A stretch of DNA of 64,000 nucleotides from Rachycentron canadum (taxonomy: Eukaryota; Chordata; Actinopteri; Carangiformes; Rachycentridae), in NCBI GenBank assembly GCA_038496675.1, contig CM076650.1, positions 10,533,919 through 10,597,918 on the forward strand. The letters run 5' to 3'. This document shows positions 50,171 through 61,409 of the stretch, piece after piece; within the stretch, counting starts at the first letter, position 1; each line of letters starts with the position of its first letter. The notes under the pieces are model-generated. The model was not told the DNA's origin. It saw only the letters and a program-made list of their open reading frames with translations, and made no database searches. The translations under genes were made by a program, and so were the position numbers.

Positions 50171-51859
50171 AAAAGACAATAAAACTCAGTATTACATAAG
50201 AAGTTTTCCCATTTACACCTGGGAATAACAAGTAGCTAACCTCTATCTGGATATCATCTGGATAAAGGAAAAGGAAGCTGCTTGACCTCTGACAAGTTCT
50301 TTAACTAGAAGCACACAGTATTTGTTGATAAATAAATGTGTCTCACCTGCGGTATCTAAGTTGCATATCAAGATCTGAAATCAACAATGTAAGAGAATTG
50401 AGATAAATGAGTACATATTAATGGATGGTGTAAATAGCCTAATGACAGATACAGACACAGACTGCATGTTAATAACAAGCAAAATTGTGGTCTTTAAGTG
50501 ATGAATCCATAAAATCACTCAGCAAATTTCAACAGCTCCATCACCAGAAGCATCAAAAAAATTGCTGCTGCAGCTGCTGTCAGCAGGGCAGCAGAGATTC
50601 AATAGTGTCATGTCCAGATGTAAACTCTTTCTCCAGAAAATCTGACAAGTCTGAGTGCAAGCACAATGTGGTGTGAACCGTTTAAAACTGAGTTACATCG
50701 TGAATTTGACTTATGGACTTAACTGGGTGCTTTCAAGATGTTTGTGTTTGCCGAAGCTGTTTGCTCACCCACACTGACAGATGAGCGTGGCTACTGTGTT
50801 TGCACATATTAGCACAAAAACAAAGGTGTCCCTGAGTCTGGTTCATGAAGAGAGACACTTAAAATAAATTAGATAAATTTAGGTTTTTTTAGAAACATTT
50901 TTTTTGAACTATGTATAAAATAAATTTGGTGCAACAGTATGTTAGGTATGCTTGAGTCTACATCCTGTGTGAGGTCTCATTCAAATGACTTTTAAAAATC
51001 TGGCAGATGTGAAATATCCTATCATTTCACAAAGCATGGGATTAAGAAAGTTTTGGAGCCAAACACGGGGGGGTGGGGGTCACAGGTCAGATAAGGTTAA
51101 GAAACCTTCAACAAGGGCAAGTAATCTTTCTGATATGTTGGGTAACACTTATTTGTTACTGTGAGATTTGGATTACTGGAAACATTCAGCACTGTTTGAT
51201 ATTAAATTCCAACAAAACACAAGCTTGCATAGACACCTAACTCTGCCTTAACAACACAGTCCTGTTTATTGTTTTTGGTGAGTTTAATAGTGTCTGACAT
51301 AGAGGGAGGATCATCATTGTCCTAGTGTTTACATTCGGCTAACAGGACAGCCCTGTGACAGGTTAGAGCAAATATTGATTGTGGGCCTTAGATTTTAGTT
51401 TTTAATTCCAGCTAATGACCTTTGTCACCTGCAAAATTACTGTTCCTGTATCCTTATATCAGGCATGTTCACCTAAACATTTACTCTCCAGTCTTCAAAA
51501 ATATTTAATCTAACAGTAAGTGTCATGCTTTCAAACTTTATTGTGGAAAATTATTTTGATGTAATCAGTGGGCCTGACATTATGTAAATGTCTTTATAGC
51601 TCATAAAGAAATGTTTTGATTATGATACACAGTACATGGAAACACATGTGACACTACACTAACAATTACAAAGCACGTTTTGGGAAATCACTATGCAATA
51701 GGACACGGTATAAGAGAAAATACACAAAAGAACAGATTGGATGTTTGACAACATAAATGGTCTTTTTCTTTGTACAAGAAAATAAATATTTGACTAGGCT
51801 AATTATTAAGTCATTTATGTCAGCTGAAAAGGGAAGTATCCTAAAGTTGCTCCTTCTAA
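50171..51859. other. Stretch without a recognisable gene
   Basis: AT-rich, no supported coding region; a small G-rich tract occurs at about 51066-51079. Confidence 0.3.
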
Positions 51860-52046
51860 TGGTGGAAAGTAAATAAGTGCATTTACTCAAGACCAAGTGT
51901 AAATTTTCACTCAGTCTTACATAATGGATACTTTTACTTTTAATGCTCAAAATACTAGCTTTTTTTTACTTAAATAAAATTTTGCATGCAAAACCTTGAA
52001 CTTGAATTGTAATGGGGCATTTTACATTGTAGTACTGTAACTTTTG
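51860..52046. mobile_element. Fragment of a teleost MITE-like repeat
   Basis: TGGTGGAAAGTAAATAAGTG at the left, then TAATGGATACTTTTACTTTT, ACTTAAATAAAATTTTGCAT and TTGTAATGGGGCATTTTACA. These are diverged words of a very common teleost non-autonomous DNA element that normally ends in TGGTGGAAGAAGTA-type inverted repeats. The copy lacks the middle part and the right terminus. Confidence 0.65.
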
Positions 52047-53475
52047 TTTTTGTAAAAAACAACAGATCACTAAACTAAACCATGCAACATTCAGTCCATA
52101 TGTTTTTTCTCCAAATACCCCATAGGAGTTTTTTTTTTTTTTTTTTTTTTTTATGTTTGCTTAAAGAAAATACACCTGTAAATACCATTCATCTAATCTG
52201 GCAATGGATTAATTCAAAGAGAAAATGTTTTACTTACTCTTACTTTCCTGGTGCATAATGTGCAAAAATAAAACACACACAGAGGCAGAAGTAATAAATT
52301 TCCAGTGTTGTTTCGTCTATCTGAAAACAGTTTTAAAAGGAGATACAGCTACATGAACTATTCATTCATGCAGCCCACAGGCGGGTACTTTCTATCCACA
52401 TGTTAGTTGAGGTTTGGAAGTGATTGTGTGTAGGTGCCCTCATCTGTACCAGACTGTGTGCCAAGAGTCAGCTTTCTTTGAGCGAAGCTACTAACTGGAT
52501 AATTAAGGGTGCTCTATACACTCCAATTAGCAGACGATGGAAAAGGGAGGAGGGATTGCTCAGCTGTATCCGTGGAAAACAGCATAAAACCGGGTGATAC
52601 ACATCAAATCATAGCAAGAGGCTAATGTGCACGGAGCGAGGGCACCATACATTACAGCCTGCAGGAGGAAATGAGGCAGGTTTCTAAATAAATACTGTCA
52701 AGGTTGCTGCTGCACTGTGGCGCATCAATGCCAAACCCATAATCTCATACTGTTTATTTTCCCAAGTTGTTTTCTCCCTCTCTCTCTCAATCTCTCTTCA
52801 CTCTCTCACTGTCTTTGTCTTTCTCTCCTCTAAAGGCCTCCGAGGAATGCTGTTTACCATAACAGTCTGTGTGAGTCCATCAGAAACACCTCCAGGAGAC
52901 TCAGTCAGGCTCCTCCCTTTTCCTGGTCAGATTTTTACTTTCATAATTCCACTGAGAAACAACTGTGACTCTGTTGTGGTTTGCTTTGCTCGCATTCAAA
53001 AACCTTTACCTTCTCCTGGTGCTTTGGGGGCATCCAAACAAGAGAAAAGTATAGGGTATGCTTGAAATAACAGGAGGAGATACAAGAAAAGCCAGCTATA
53101 GCTCACAAGTTTTACCTTGTATGCTAAAGCTTAATATTTTTCTTTTTTTTTTTTTTTTAATTTCAATTAGGTTGAATTGGTTTAAATTTGGCTCACAGGA
53201 TTTTTATTATTTCAGAAGAGGAGAAACCTGGGCTGAAAGTGTCTGGGTTCCTTGTATCTTTGCCACCTTTCCCTGGACAGATGTGAGCACAGAGCCCAGA
53301 TCAAATTGAGACAGATGAATCAATGGATTCACACCATCACCCCTCAAACGCCCATGTCTTATGACGTCTCTCCTCTGCGATTCTATTTCCATCGACTGAA
53401 ACACGGGCTACTTTTAAATCTGGAGCTGTGGTCATTAATTATTCCTCCAAGTTCAGTTGAAGGCCCAGGGAAACA
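52047..53475. other. Stretch without a recognisable gene
   Basis: Poly-T runs (52131-52152, about 53141-53158). About 52480-52690 has the look of a conserved regulatory block (GGATAATTAAGG, CCAATTAGC in otherwise unique sequence). No gene. Confidence 0.3.
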
Positions 53476-53510
53476 GGGGTGGGGTGGGGGTTGGGGGGTT
53501 CGGATGGGGG
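53476..53510 (+). other. Potential G-quadruplex tract
   Basis: Four adjacent runs GGGG-T-GGGG-T-GGGGG-TT-GGGGGG at 53477-53498, with a further GGGGG at about 53506. This fits the G3+N1-7 pattern strongly. Not tied to a gene. Confidence 0.7.
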
Positions 53511-53893
53511 ATCAACCCTTGGGGAGTAACGTCGGAGCACGCCGACAGGAACAAAGGCCTGCCATGAGGGTTCATGCCTCCCACTGCTAGACCCACATAC
53601 AGCCGCAGACAGAGGTTAGGACCACCTAGGCAGATTTCCCCCGGGGGCTATTATCGCCCGGAAGATAAAATGATTTTCAGACAGAATGGCTTCCCTCACA
53701 CAGATGTACACGGTCTGATACTGAGGACACTGAGGAAAATTATGCTTTAAGGATGGTTCCTTTAAAAAAAAAAAAAAAAAAATGTCACTATCACTTGCGT
53801 CTCATGTCAAAGAATAAAAATTCTAATTCATCATTATTTTGAGGAAAGACATATGTATTCATTAACTCATTTTCTCTAAATAAGTGTCAAATG

Positions 53894-53928
53894 TGCTTTG
53901 GTGGTGTCAAAAGGACACCACCAAAGCA
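53894..53928. repeat. Perfect 15-bp hairpin, 5-base loop
   Basis: TGCTTTGGTGGTGTC (53894-53908) and its exact reverse complement (53914-53928) flank the loop AAAAG. Confidence 0.95.
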
Positions 53929-54069
53929 ATCAAAACAAGACAGATGCAAAGTGGATGCAAGTGGATGAAAGGAAGAAGACAGACAGACAGAGTCCATAGG
54001 CAGGAGAAGAGCAAGAGGCAAGTGTAATAACTGCTATAATTAGGATTAAAGGTGAGCAGTAGCCCACAG

Positions 54070-54091
54070 TAGATAGATAGATAGATAGATG

Positions 54092-54154
<63 letters not shown>
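54070..54154. repeat. (GATA)n microsatellite
   Basis: About 21 tetranucleotide units with a single GGAT interruption near 54091. Confidence 0.95.
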
Positions 54155-56229
54155 CTGGTCATTTTGAGGAAACATTTTTATATCCAGACAACAGACAGCA
54201 CATGCTGCAAACATGTTAACTGGTACTGATTATGACTTTACCCTTATCAAAGTAACCAGACAAAAGCTGTAACACAGCACATTTTTTATTGAGCAAGAAA
54301 AAAGGGAGGCTTTAAGCCCTATGTGAAAATAACCACACGTTTAAAGGTGACAGTGGAGTGTAGGGCGAGCCAACAAACTGATGATGCTCAACTTAACCGC
54401 TGAGAATTCAAATCAAACCATCACTTTCCATGCAAACACTAACTTTTGTTGACACACCTACTAATTTCTGATGACACATGGACTTTCCACTGCTGTTTTT
54501 AAGCTTCAATAACAAGTATCTGTTACACCCATCAAGTTTTTCCAGAGTTGTTGGTACATGACCATATGCTCACAATGAGGGAGTGATGATGTGGCAGGAT
54601 GATAAGAGAAGAAAAGGAAGTCTTGGGGTTTGCGGTTTTGGACTTGTTCTTTAGTGGGTGTGAACAAGTTTCTTAGTTGATGTATAAACTAAAGCACATA
54701 ACACGTCTTGGATGAATATCAAAGGACATTTCTTTTTTGTTTATAAACCAATAATCACTTCTAAACAAAGCCTAACAACAAATTTACATAGTTCACATAT
54801 TGCAAAACATTTAATGCAGCAGTCTTTGCTTCCTTTCTGTCCTATCCATTGCCAGCTCTCAATAAATTCATCAAAGTGTAGCCTTTAGCAGCCTATAGGC
54901 CTGTGTCACAGAGCTCACCTGGAAGGGCTGTAAATGTGTCAGTTGTCATTTTGTTTACTCACCTAAGCCTGACTTAAAGCAGAGGGGATGCAGGAACTGC
55001 TTATTCCTCTGTGACATGGTGTCATTTCAAGTGACGTATCATATAAAACTGAAATGATTAATAGATTTACTGATTATGCAACTGATGGAAAATTAATCAG
55101 CAATAATCTTGATCAAAGATTAAATCAGGTTTTAGTTTCCATTTCAGGCCCAAATAAGAATATCACTGTTTTTCATTTGCCCACTCCAATTTACATCTTT
55201 ATCAAAAGACATGAACTTTCCTACTATTTTCTAACTGGTGAAAAAAAATATATAGAATGAAAGATGGTACCACTTTCTAGTAAGGCAAACGTTTGTTTAT
55301 TGTGGGTTTAAAATTGTAACTAGTGGCTTTATTAATACTTAAACAATTCATTAAATCTTTAGAGGTTTGTAAGAATCTATTCATTAAAACATGTTTTGGA
55401 TGTGATTAAGAACAGTCTTTGTGATTGGTAAAGGCCATTTGACTGCAGACATCTGAAACAAAATTGAAAACTGCAAATTCAATTATTCAAATCCCTTATT
55501 AACAAGTTATTGACAATTATAACTGCAAACTAAATTGATTACTAACATTTACAACTGCATTATCAGCAGATACAAAGGACTAGTAACTCGAATCAGTGGG
55601 ATTTTTCACAATTGGGTGTTTCCAACTTTGTTATCAGCGGTTTCTCTATCAATAACTACTAAATGATTTAATTCAACTTGTTACAGAACTTGAACTTGTT
55701 ATAAAGGGTACTTTCTTAACAAGTGGCACCATAAAGGATGAAATAAGTGTCTGTGCTTCTAATGAGTTGAATGACCTTATTATATACCTGCTAGCTATTT
55801 TTATTCAGGTGTGGTTTAATAATGAAGGCTACTTTTGTGTGGTAAAGATTTGTAAAAGTATAAGGCATAGTAAAGTGTCATATGGAGCCACTACACCCTG
55901 TTTTTTGTTTTTTGTTTTTTTTATCAGCATCAGTATGGAGCCACAGAGGTGTTGGTCCAGGGTGAACTTTCTTCCAAAGCTGAAAAATAAATGCTGATGT
56001 GGGCAAAAACAATCAGCTGATTGGAGTCACAACTCTCCTTTCATTTCAAAGCTTGTAAGCATCAACATGAATGAAGCTACAGTGGCACACATGGTGCTCG
56101 CGGAATAAATGTGCCACGCGTGCCCGGGTTGTCAGCCTGTGGGAGCTGCAGGCATGGGTGGCCAGCAGGCGGGATTTATAATGGTGATGAATCCCGGGGG
56201 TCTTAGTAATTATGGCTGTCGCTGGACGG

Positions 56230-56230
<1 letters not shown>
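54155..56230. other. CXXC4 upstream region, no gene seen
   Basis: AT-rich sequence with no supported coding region or repeat family; composition becomes GC-richer from about 56090 on toward the CXXC4 promoter. Confidence 0.3.

Positions 56231-56282
<52 letters not shown>
56231..56282. repeat. (GA)n microsatellite
   Basis: GA run of about 26 units. Confidence 0.95.
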
Positions 56283-56285
<3 letters not shown>

Positions 56286-56559
56286 AAACAACGCGGCGGA
56301 GGCATTTTATCTTAATCACAGCTCAGCTCCATTCAAATTAATTTGACAAGTTTCCCCAATCCTTATTAAAAGACGCGTCTGGATATGACAGCCCCCTCCT
56401 CCACTCTAAACACATCGTCATGAAAGAAATATCATTTTTAAAATATATATTTATTTGAAAAAGGGAGAGAGAGATAGAAATTTTAAAAAAAAAAAAGAAA
56501 AAGAGGGCGCAAGATGCAGATCCCGTAGATATTTTCCTCCCTGTAGGGCGCCCCGAGCC

Positions 56560-56760
56560 ATCCATCCCTCCCACCTCCCGAGTGTTTCTATAGTAATTTC
56601 CAGCCAATGATCAGTAGGTGTCCACATCCCTGCTTCCTCACCTCAGCACCAATCAGCCACACACAGCGACAGGAGACACGGACCGAGCAGAGACCAGGCA
56701 GACGCTCACAATACAGCCCCCGGATCAAGAGGAGAGGAAACACCTCACCCCCTCCGCGAT
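56560..56760 (+). promoter_or_regulatory. Candidate CXXC4 promoter with two CCAAT boxes
   Basis: CpG-bearing region with two plus-strand CCAAT boxes at 56604-56608 and 56649-56653 (the second, ACCAATCAG, is a full NF-Y consensus), 45 bases apart. No TATA. It lies about 2.8 kb before the CXXC4 start codon and is followed by a GC-rich 5' leader-like region. The start of transcription is therefore probably near 56700-56800. Inference. Confidence 0.4.
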
Positions 56761-57227
56761 TTTAACCCCCCTCTCTGTCCTCTTTTTTTTTTCTTTTTCT
56801 TTTTTTTTTTTTTTTTGTACGACACCTTTTGGCTTATTTATGCACTTTCCAACCTTTTTTTCCTAACGTGACACGAAAGTCGATTCCAAAAAGAAAAAAG
56901 GAGAAAAAAAAAAAACAAAACAAAAAAAAATGATCCTTTTGTTTTGAGCGCCCTGAACACGCGCACACACAACGCACGCGCGCCCGCTCACACACACACA
57001 CACACACACACACACATCTACGCACGCACACACATGCAGACACACGCGCGCGTACACAAACACACACACACACACGCTCGCCCTGCTCTCCTCCGGCAGC
57101 CTGTGTCTGTGCGTCTTCTCGCGTCTTTGCATTATTTCCCCCCCGCACACGCATCGCTTCGCAGTAATGTGCCGCTACACGGTGGCGGGCTGGTAGCATC
57201 TTGGGAGCTCTTCTCAACAGGAACCTG
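56761..57227 (+). other. Candidate CXXC4 non-coding first exon
   Basis: The coding exon of CXXC4 has an acceptor at 59347, so a 5' UTR exon should lie upstream. CCTG|GTAGGT at 57228 is a plausible donor at the end of the GC-rich block after the CCAAT boxes. The block includes a (CA)n tract and many CpG. Not proven; transcript data would settle it. Confidence 0.3.
56989..57016. repeat. (CA)n microsatellite
   Basis: CA run of 14 units, followed by further imperfect CA/CG-rich sequence to about 57076. Confidence 0.9.
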
Positions 57228-57279
57228 GTAGGTGATGCTCTCTCACTCTTCCCCTCTCTCCCCCTCTCCCTATGTGAGT

Positions 57280-57316
57280 GAGTGTGTGTGTGTGTGTGTG
57301 TCGGTGTGTGTGTGTC
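57280..57316. repeat. (GT)n microsatellite, imperfect
   Basis: GT run broken once by TCG. Confidence 0.85.
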
Positions 57317-57351
57317 CGTCCATGTTTTGCCGTCCAGTTGCACGCGTTGAA

Positions 57352-57397
57352 CCCCCCCCCCCCCCTTTTTTTTTTCCTCTTTTTTTTTTTTTTTTTT
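57352..57397. repeat. Poly-C/poly-T homopyrimidine tract
   Basis: Fourteen C, ten T, CCTC, then about 18 T in a row: an all-pyrimidine stretch of about 46 bases just after the presumed first-exon donor. Confidence 0.9.
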
Positions 57398-58385
57398 CCC
57401 TGTCCCGATTTGTGTCCGTGCGGCTGCCAAGTGATCCAGGCAATGTCAGATTAATTTTTATGGGCTTTTATTTGCACTATCGCACCGAGCTCGCCTCGTC
57501 GGATTATCTATGCATGACCTTTGATCTGAATGTCTACCACGGACCAGACTGAGTCTAATTAATGGCATCGTGGTGCAGCGGCGGCACAAAGGTTCGTCAT
57601 CGGACGTGGCTTTTCTCCCACTTTTCTTTCTTCAATCTCCTTCTCGCACTCTCCACCTTTCTCTCGCTCTCTCTCTCCCCGTCTCTCTCGTCCCCCTCTC
57701 CCTCCTCTTCCCCGTGTCTCTCTTCAGCTCCCAAGTATTGAACATTTCTGTCTCTCTAAACTTTGTTTACAGGCTGAAAATCAATGTCCATGACTTGATT
57801 GCCTTTGGGCTGCGTATTTCGCTCCAGGGGTGAATTGATTAAGTAATAATGACCCTGAGGAGGGCTGATCATTAAGCCAAGGAGGTTTTGTTTACTGGTG
57901 GTTGCGGGTTGTCTTGGATGCCACATCGACACTGAACCTTCAGATCTGGAATGGATGGTGCATAGGACACTCGAGGCTTCACATTTGTGCCAAAACACAC
58001 ACGCACACACACATACACAAAAACAATAGTTTAATGTTTAGATGCATGTTAGAAAAAGTGAGACTTCAAGACTTTCTGAAAATTGCCTGAATAATTTGAC
58101 CCCTTTGGCTTATCAAGGAAAATATTTACCTGTGAGGACATGCTCTCATAAGAGGGATGCACCCACCCAATAAGATCTCTCCAGTTCCATGTGCATATTT
58201 CCAATTTCTTTTTTTCTAGACAGCTGCTCGGTAGCACCATGGAAGTGATTTGAAATGCTTTAGTGTTCCAGCAATGGATCAGCTTTGGCAATTAAGAGAG
58301 AAAGCCCAGAAAAAGGTAATGGAAGTAGGGGGAGATGTGTCTAATGGGCTTTTATCTGTGGAAACCAAATCCAGACAGACTGGTG

Positions 58386-58402
58386 GAGAGACAGAGAGAG
58401 AC

Positions 58403-58434
<32 letters not shown>
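58386..58434. repeat. (GA)n microsatellite, imperfect
   Basis: GA run with ACAG interruptions in its left half. Confidence 0.9.
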
Positions 58435-58439
<5 letters not shown>

Positions 58440-58476
58440 AGAGTACCCACCCCACCACCACCCAACACACACATGT

Positions 58477-58501
58477 ACACACACACACACACACACACAC
58501 A
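58477..58501. repeat. (AC)n microsatellite
   Basis: AC run of about 12 units. Confidence 0.9.
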
Positions 58502-59368
58502 TCCCATCCTGAGGCAGCTGACACTGTAGTTGGTCTGGTCCATGATCTGGATGTAAATTCAGCAGTGGCTATCTCATGCTGTCATTGAGTAAATGTAATG
58601 GAGCTGGCCATGAATGAATACCAGGTGCGCCTAAGAGGCTGGACACGGTCGTGTTTACATGGATGGGCCACCTCTACTATTTGGATAAATCAAAAATATT
58701 TAACTATGTTCCTCCTGGCGCCCAAAGAAGATTATTTTTAAGAGCTTGTATTGCAGGCCTAAGGTAAAAGTCTTTGTGTTTGTAGCTGCTGCTGTTATAA
58801 TCTGAATTCTGGTGAGGCTCTTCTCAAACTTTTCAAAAAAAAAAAAAAAAAAGTGATATTTTGGATTGAATATTCAGTTGTTTTGTTTACAGTTTGATGA
58901 AATGTACCCTTGTGTATTCAAATGTTTTTATTCAGTTTGTGAAGTAGCTGATTGGACTTTCTTCAAAAATACGTAAGAGGAACTTGACAAGACATCTAAA
59001 AAATGTTGAAAGTGTGGTGTTTTTTTTTTTTTTTTTGAAGCATGCTAATTCTTTCCCCCATTATAATAATGACACGTTGATCTGTCACAGCCATCACGTT
59101 ATTGTCACCGGATGAAGATCAGTTCTGACTATTTGAGATGGTTCCACTATAAAACGTGAGAGCGTAAACAATGTGCCAGAAGATTCTTCAAATGTTCAGC
59201 TCTTATCTTCAGAGAAAAGTTGAAGCAGTGAAATGAAATCTGATTAGAATGAAAACAGTTGCCTCTTTTGTGTGTAACTGTTGTTTCTTTTTTGTTTTGT
59301 TGTTTTGTTTTTTTTTTGTTTGTTTGTTTTATTTTTTTTCCTTTTAGCACTGGAGAGGACAAACCAGG

Positions 59369-59389
59369 ATGGTAACACACTGTTCGTAA
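59369..59389 (+). other. Short uORF in CXXC4 5' leader
   Basis: ATG followed by five codons and TAA, 73 bases before the CXXC4 start codon, within the same exon. May tune translation. Confidence 0.4.
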
Positions 59390-59461
59390 CCAGCTTCAGT
59401 TCGACAAAGGCAACCATAACTTCACTCTCTCCTTCTGAACATTGACAACCATTCTTCAGCC

Positions 59462-60286
59462 ATGTCTAACATAAACAATGCACTTTGCATTGAAAACGGA
59501 CAGAATGCAGATGTGTCTCTCTTACAAAAGGATAATCTTCAGGATGGTGGATTAAGCCAGCTTTTGGATTATAACGCAGAAATGGAAAGGTACAGGTCTT
59601 TTGCAAACTTTTATAAAACCAATGGGGCATTTCCACAGACTGCTAAGATTGCCCGCATCACAACGCCCATTTTTCCCAGTGCTAGAATTGGCATGTCCCC
59701 TTGGAACTGCGATAACGCCATGCTCTGGGGAAGGAAATCAGCGGCAATAAACCCTAATAGGACCAGCATGCATAGAAATGACTCCCAGAGGCCGGGGAAG
59801 CCTGGCGTGCCGCCAGAGACGCTGCAAATGGCAAATAATAATTTCCTCTCTACCTTATCCCCTGAACACTGCAGACCTTTAGCAGGAGAATGCATGAACA
59901 AGCTGAAATGCGGCGCTGCTGAAGCAGAGATAATGAATCTCCCAGAACGCGTTGGAACTTTTTCCGCTATTCCGGCTTTAGGGGGCATCTCATTACCTCC
60001 CGGGGTCATCGTCATGACAGCCCTTCACTCCCCCGCAGCCTCAGCAGCCGTTACAGACAGTGCGTTTCAAATTGCCAATCTGGCAGACTGCCCACAGAAT
60101 AATTCCTCGGCATCCAGTGGAAACCCAGCGAAGAAGAAAAGGAAAAGGTGTGGGGTCTGTGCACCCTGCAGGCGGCTAATCAACTGTGGTGTCTGCAGCA
60201 GTTGTCGGAACCGCAAAACGGGCCACCAGATCTGCAAATTTAGGAAATGCGAAGAGCTGAAGAAGAAGCCAGGCTCATCGCTGGAG
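59462..60286 (+). CDS. cxxc4: CXXC-type zinc finger protein 4 (Idax), first coding exon, 3' end missing
   Basis: Nuclear/cytoplasmic protein that binds unmethylated CpG DNA, recruits and destabilises TET2, and inhibits Wnt signalling by binding the Dishevelled PDZ domain. The exon (acceptor 59347, donor GGAG|GTGAGA at 60287) encodes 275 residues in phase 0. Residues 1-102 match the long N-terminal form (DYNAEMERYRSFA, AKIARITTPIFPS, RIGMSPWNCDNA) but lack the Ala/Gly/Ser runs of mammals. Met103 (59768) equals the start of the classical 198-aa form (MHRNDSQR). Residues 104-275 are nearly identical to human, ending KKKPGSSLE. The CXXC finger has all eight Cys (CGVCAPC, CGVCSSC, then two Cys in QICKFRKC), a KKKRKR basic stretch, and the Dishevelled-binding KTGHQI motif. 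The human protein ends with a short extra segment (RTPVPSAEAFRWFF); its exon is not found before the window ends. Confidence 0.95.
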
Positions 60287-60454
60287 GTGAGAACCTGGGC
60301 TCTGCTTCCCCTTCTTTTGTTATTATCCCCTTGCACTCCAAAGCATTAACCTTTTCATCCAGTCACGTTCTAAGCCCTTGAAAATTGTTTCCATGCCCAC
60401 CCATGCCTGAACATCCCCCCGGCTTCTCAAATCTGCCTACCCGCCTAGCCTAAT

Positions 60455-60523
60455 TGGCAGTAATTAGGGGTGTTTGTGCGGAGCGCAAGCTGAGCTTGGC
60501 TCAGACACCCCTAATTGCTGCCA
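60455..60523 (+). ncRNA. Long nested hairpin in CXXC4 intron (function unknown)
   Basis: Bases 60455-60476 pair with 60502-60523 (22 positions: 20 Watson-Crick and 2 G-U, the latter read as plus-strand RNA). The apical part contains a second palindrome, CAAGCT-G-AGCTTG (60486-60498). Each arm holds a homeodomain-type core (GTAATTAGGGG, and CCCCTAATTGC). The size and shape resemble a miRNA precursor, but an enhancer palindrome is equally possible. AGCTTGGCTCAG recurs at 60493-60504 and 60560-60571. Confidence 0.35.
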
Positions 60524-61390
60524 GTCAGGCTGGGGCTGGAACGCATCCGAACAACCCCAAGCTTGGCTCAGCTCCAAGCAGGGCTGGGAAATGGTTTTCA
60601 GCAGAGAGCCATCCCTCTCTGCACCCGGTCATTTTAACCAATTATGGAAACCGTCTCTGGATGGGGAGAATCAATATCCCACAAAGCCTCAGCCTCCGAC
60701 CACCAAGAGATGGTGAGAGTGATGGCAAGGCTGCTGATGGCGTTTCTCAAAACATCCCCCAAGTTTTGCATTGGGAGGGGAGTAAAGCACCCAGCACTGA
60801 TCCTGTATGAATTGATTGAGCATATACAGTGGGGGTTGAGATGAAATCATTCTATATTATATTTGCGTCATCATGGCCAATTACAGATCAATTTAGGACA
60901 TGAGGCATATCAGGATGGGTACAGAGGCAAAAAAAATCAGCATCTCTCACAGAAGAGAAAAACATATTAAGCACAAGCCTAATTGACAAGTAGCGAGAGA
61001 CTTTATTGAGACACAATCAGAGGGCAATGTTGTTTTTAAAAGTTCATTTTAATTGATTTAGTATTAGATGGCAATTGGTTTTCAAGGGCAAAGGCAGAAT
61101 ATGATGATATGTTAAGTTGCAGATCTGGTTCTCTTTACCATGAGATTTTGAACTTGCTTGCTGACTTAACATGAGCCTGTATGGATGAGTCACCAACCAA
61201 TGCAACCTGAGGGCCACATGATTTGCTCATTAATTAAGTGATTACACAGGGAGGAAAAAGAGGTTAATTGTCAAATATTAGCTAATCTTCTTATGGAAAA
61301 ACACCATATATGGATTTCTTTGTTCACTTTGAATTTCAGCTTGATGCTTGTTTGAATTAATCAATGATATTTTTAATTTTTTTTTTTTTT

Positions 61391-61409
61391 GTGTGTGTGT
61401 GTGTGTGTG
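61391..61409. repeat. (GT)n microsatellite
   Basis: Short GT run after a poly-T stretch. Confidence 0.9.

Larger units (their letters stand above)
57398..59347 (+). other. Presumed CXXC4 first intron
   Basis: Contains pyrimidine-rich sequence (57600-57730), imperfect (GA)n at 58386-58434, (AC)n at 58477-58501, and poly-A/T runs (58838-58853, 59020-59036). It ends in a long T-rich tract and the acceptor ccttttag at 59340-59347. No coding region is supported. Confidence 0.4.

Noticed and set aside
56834..57430. 198-codon minus-strand frame
   Set aside because: Created by CA/GT repeats and poly-T tracts antisense to the CXXC4 leader; low-complexity Cys-Val and Lys runs only.
60287..60349. Continuation of the CXXC4 frame for 20 codons past the donor
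   Set aside because: The consensus donor GTGAGA and the known C-terminal exon in relatives show this is intron; the hydrophobic tail is chance.
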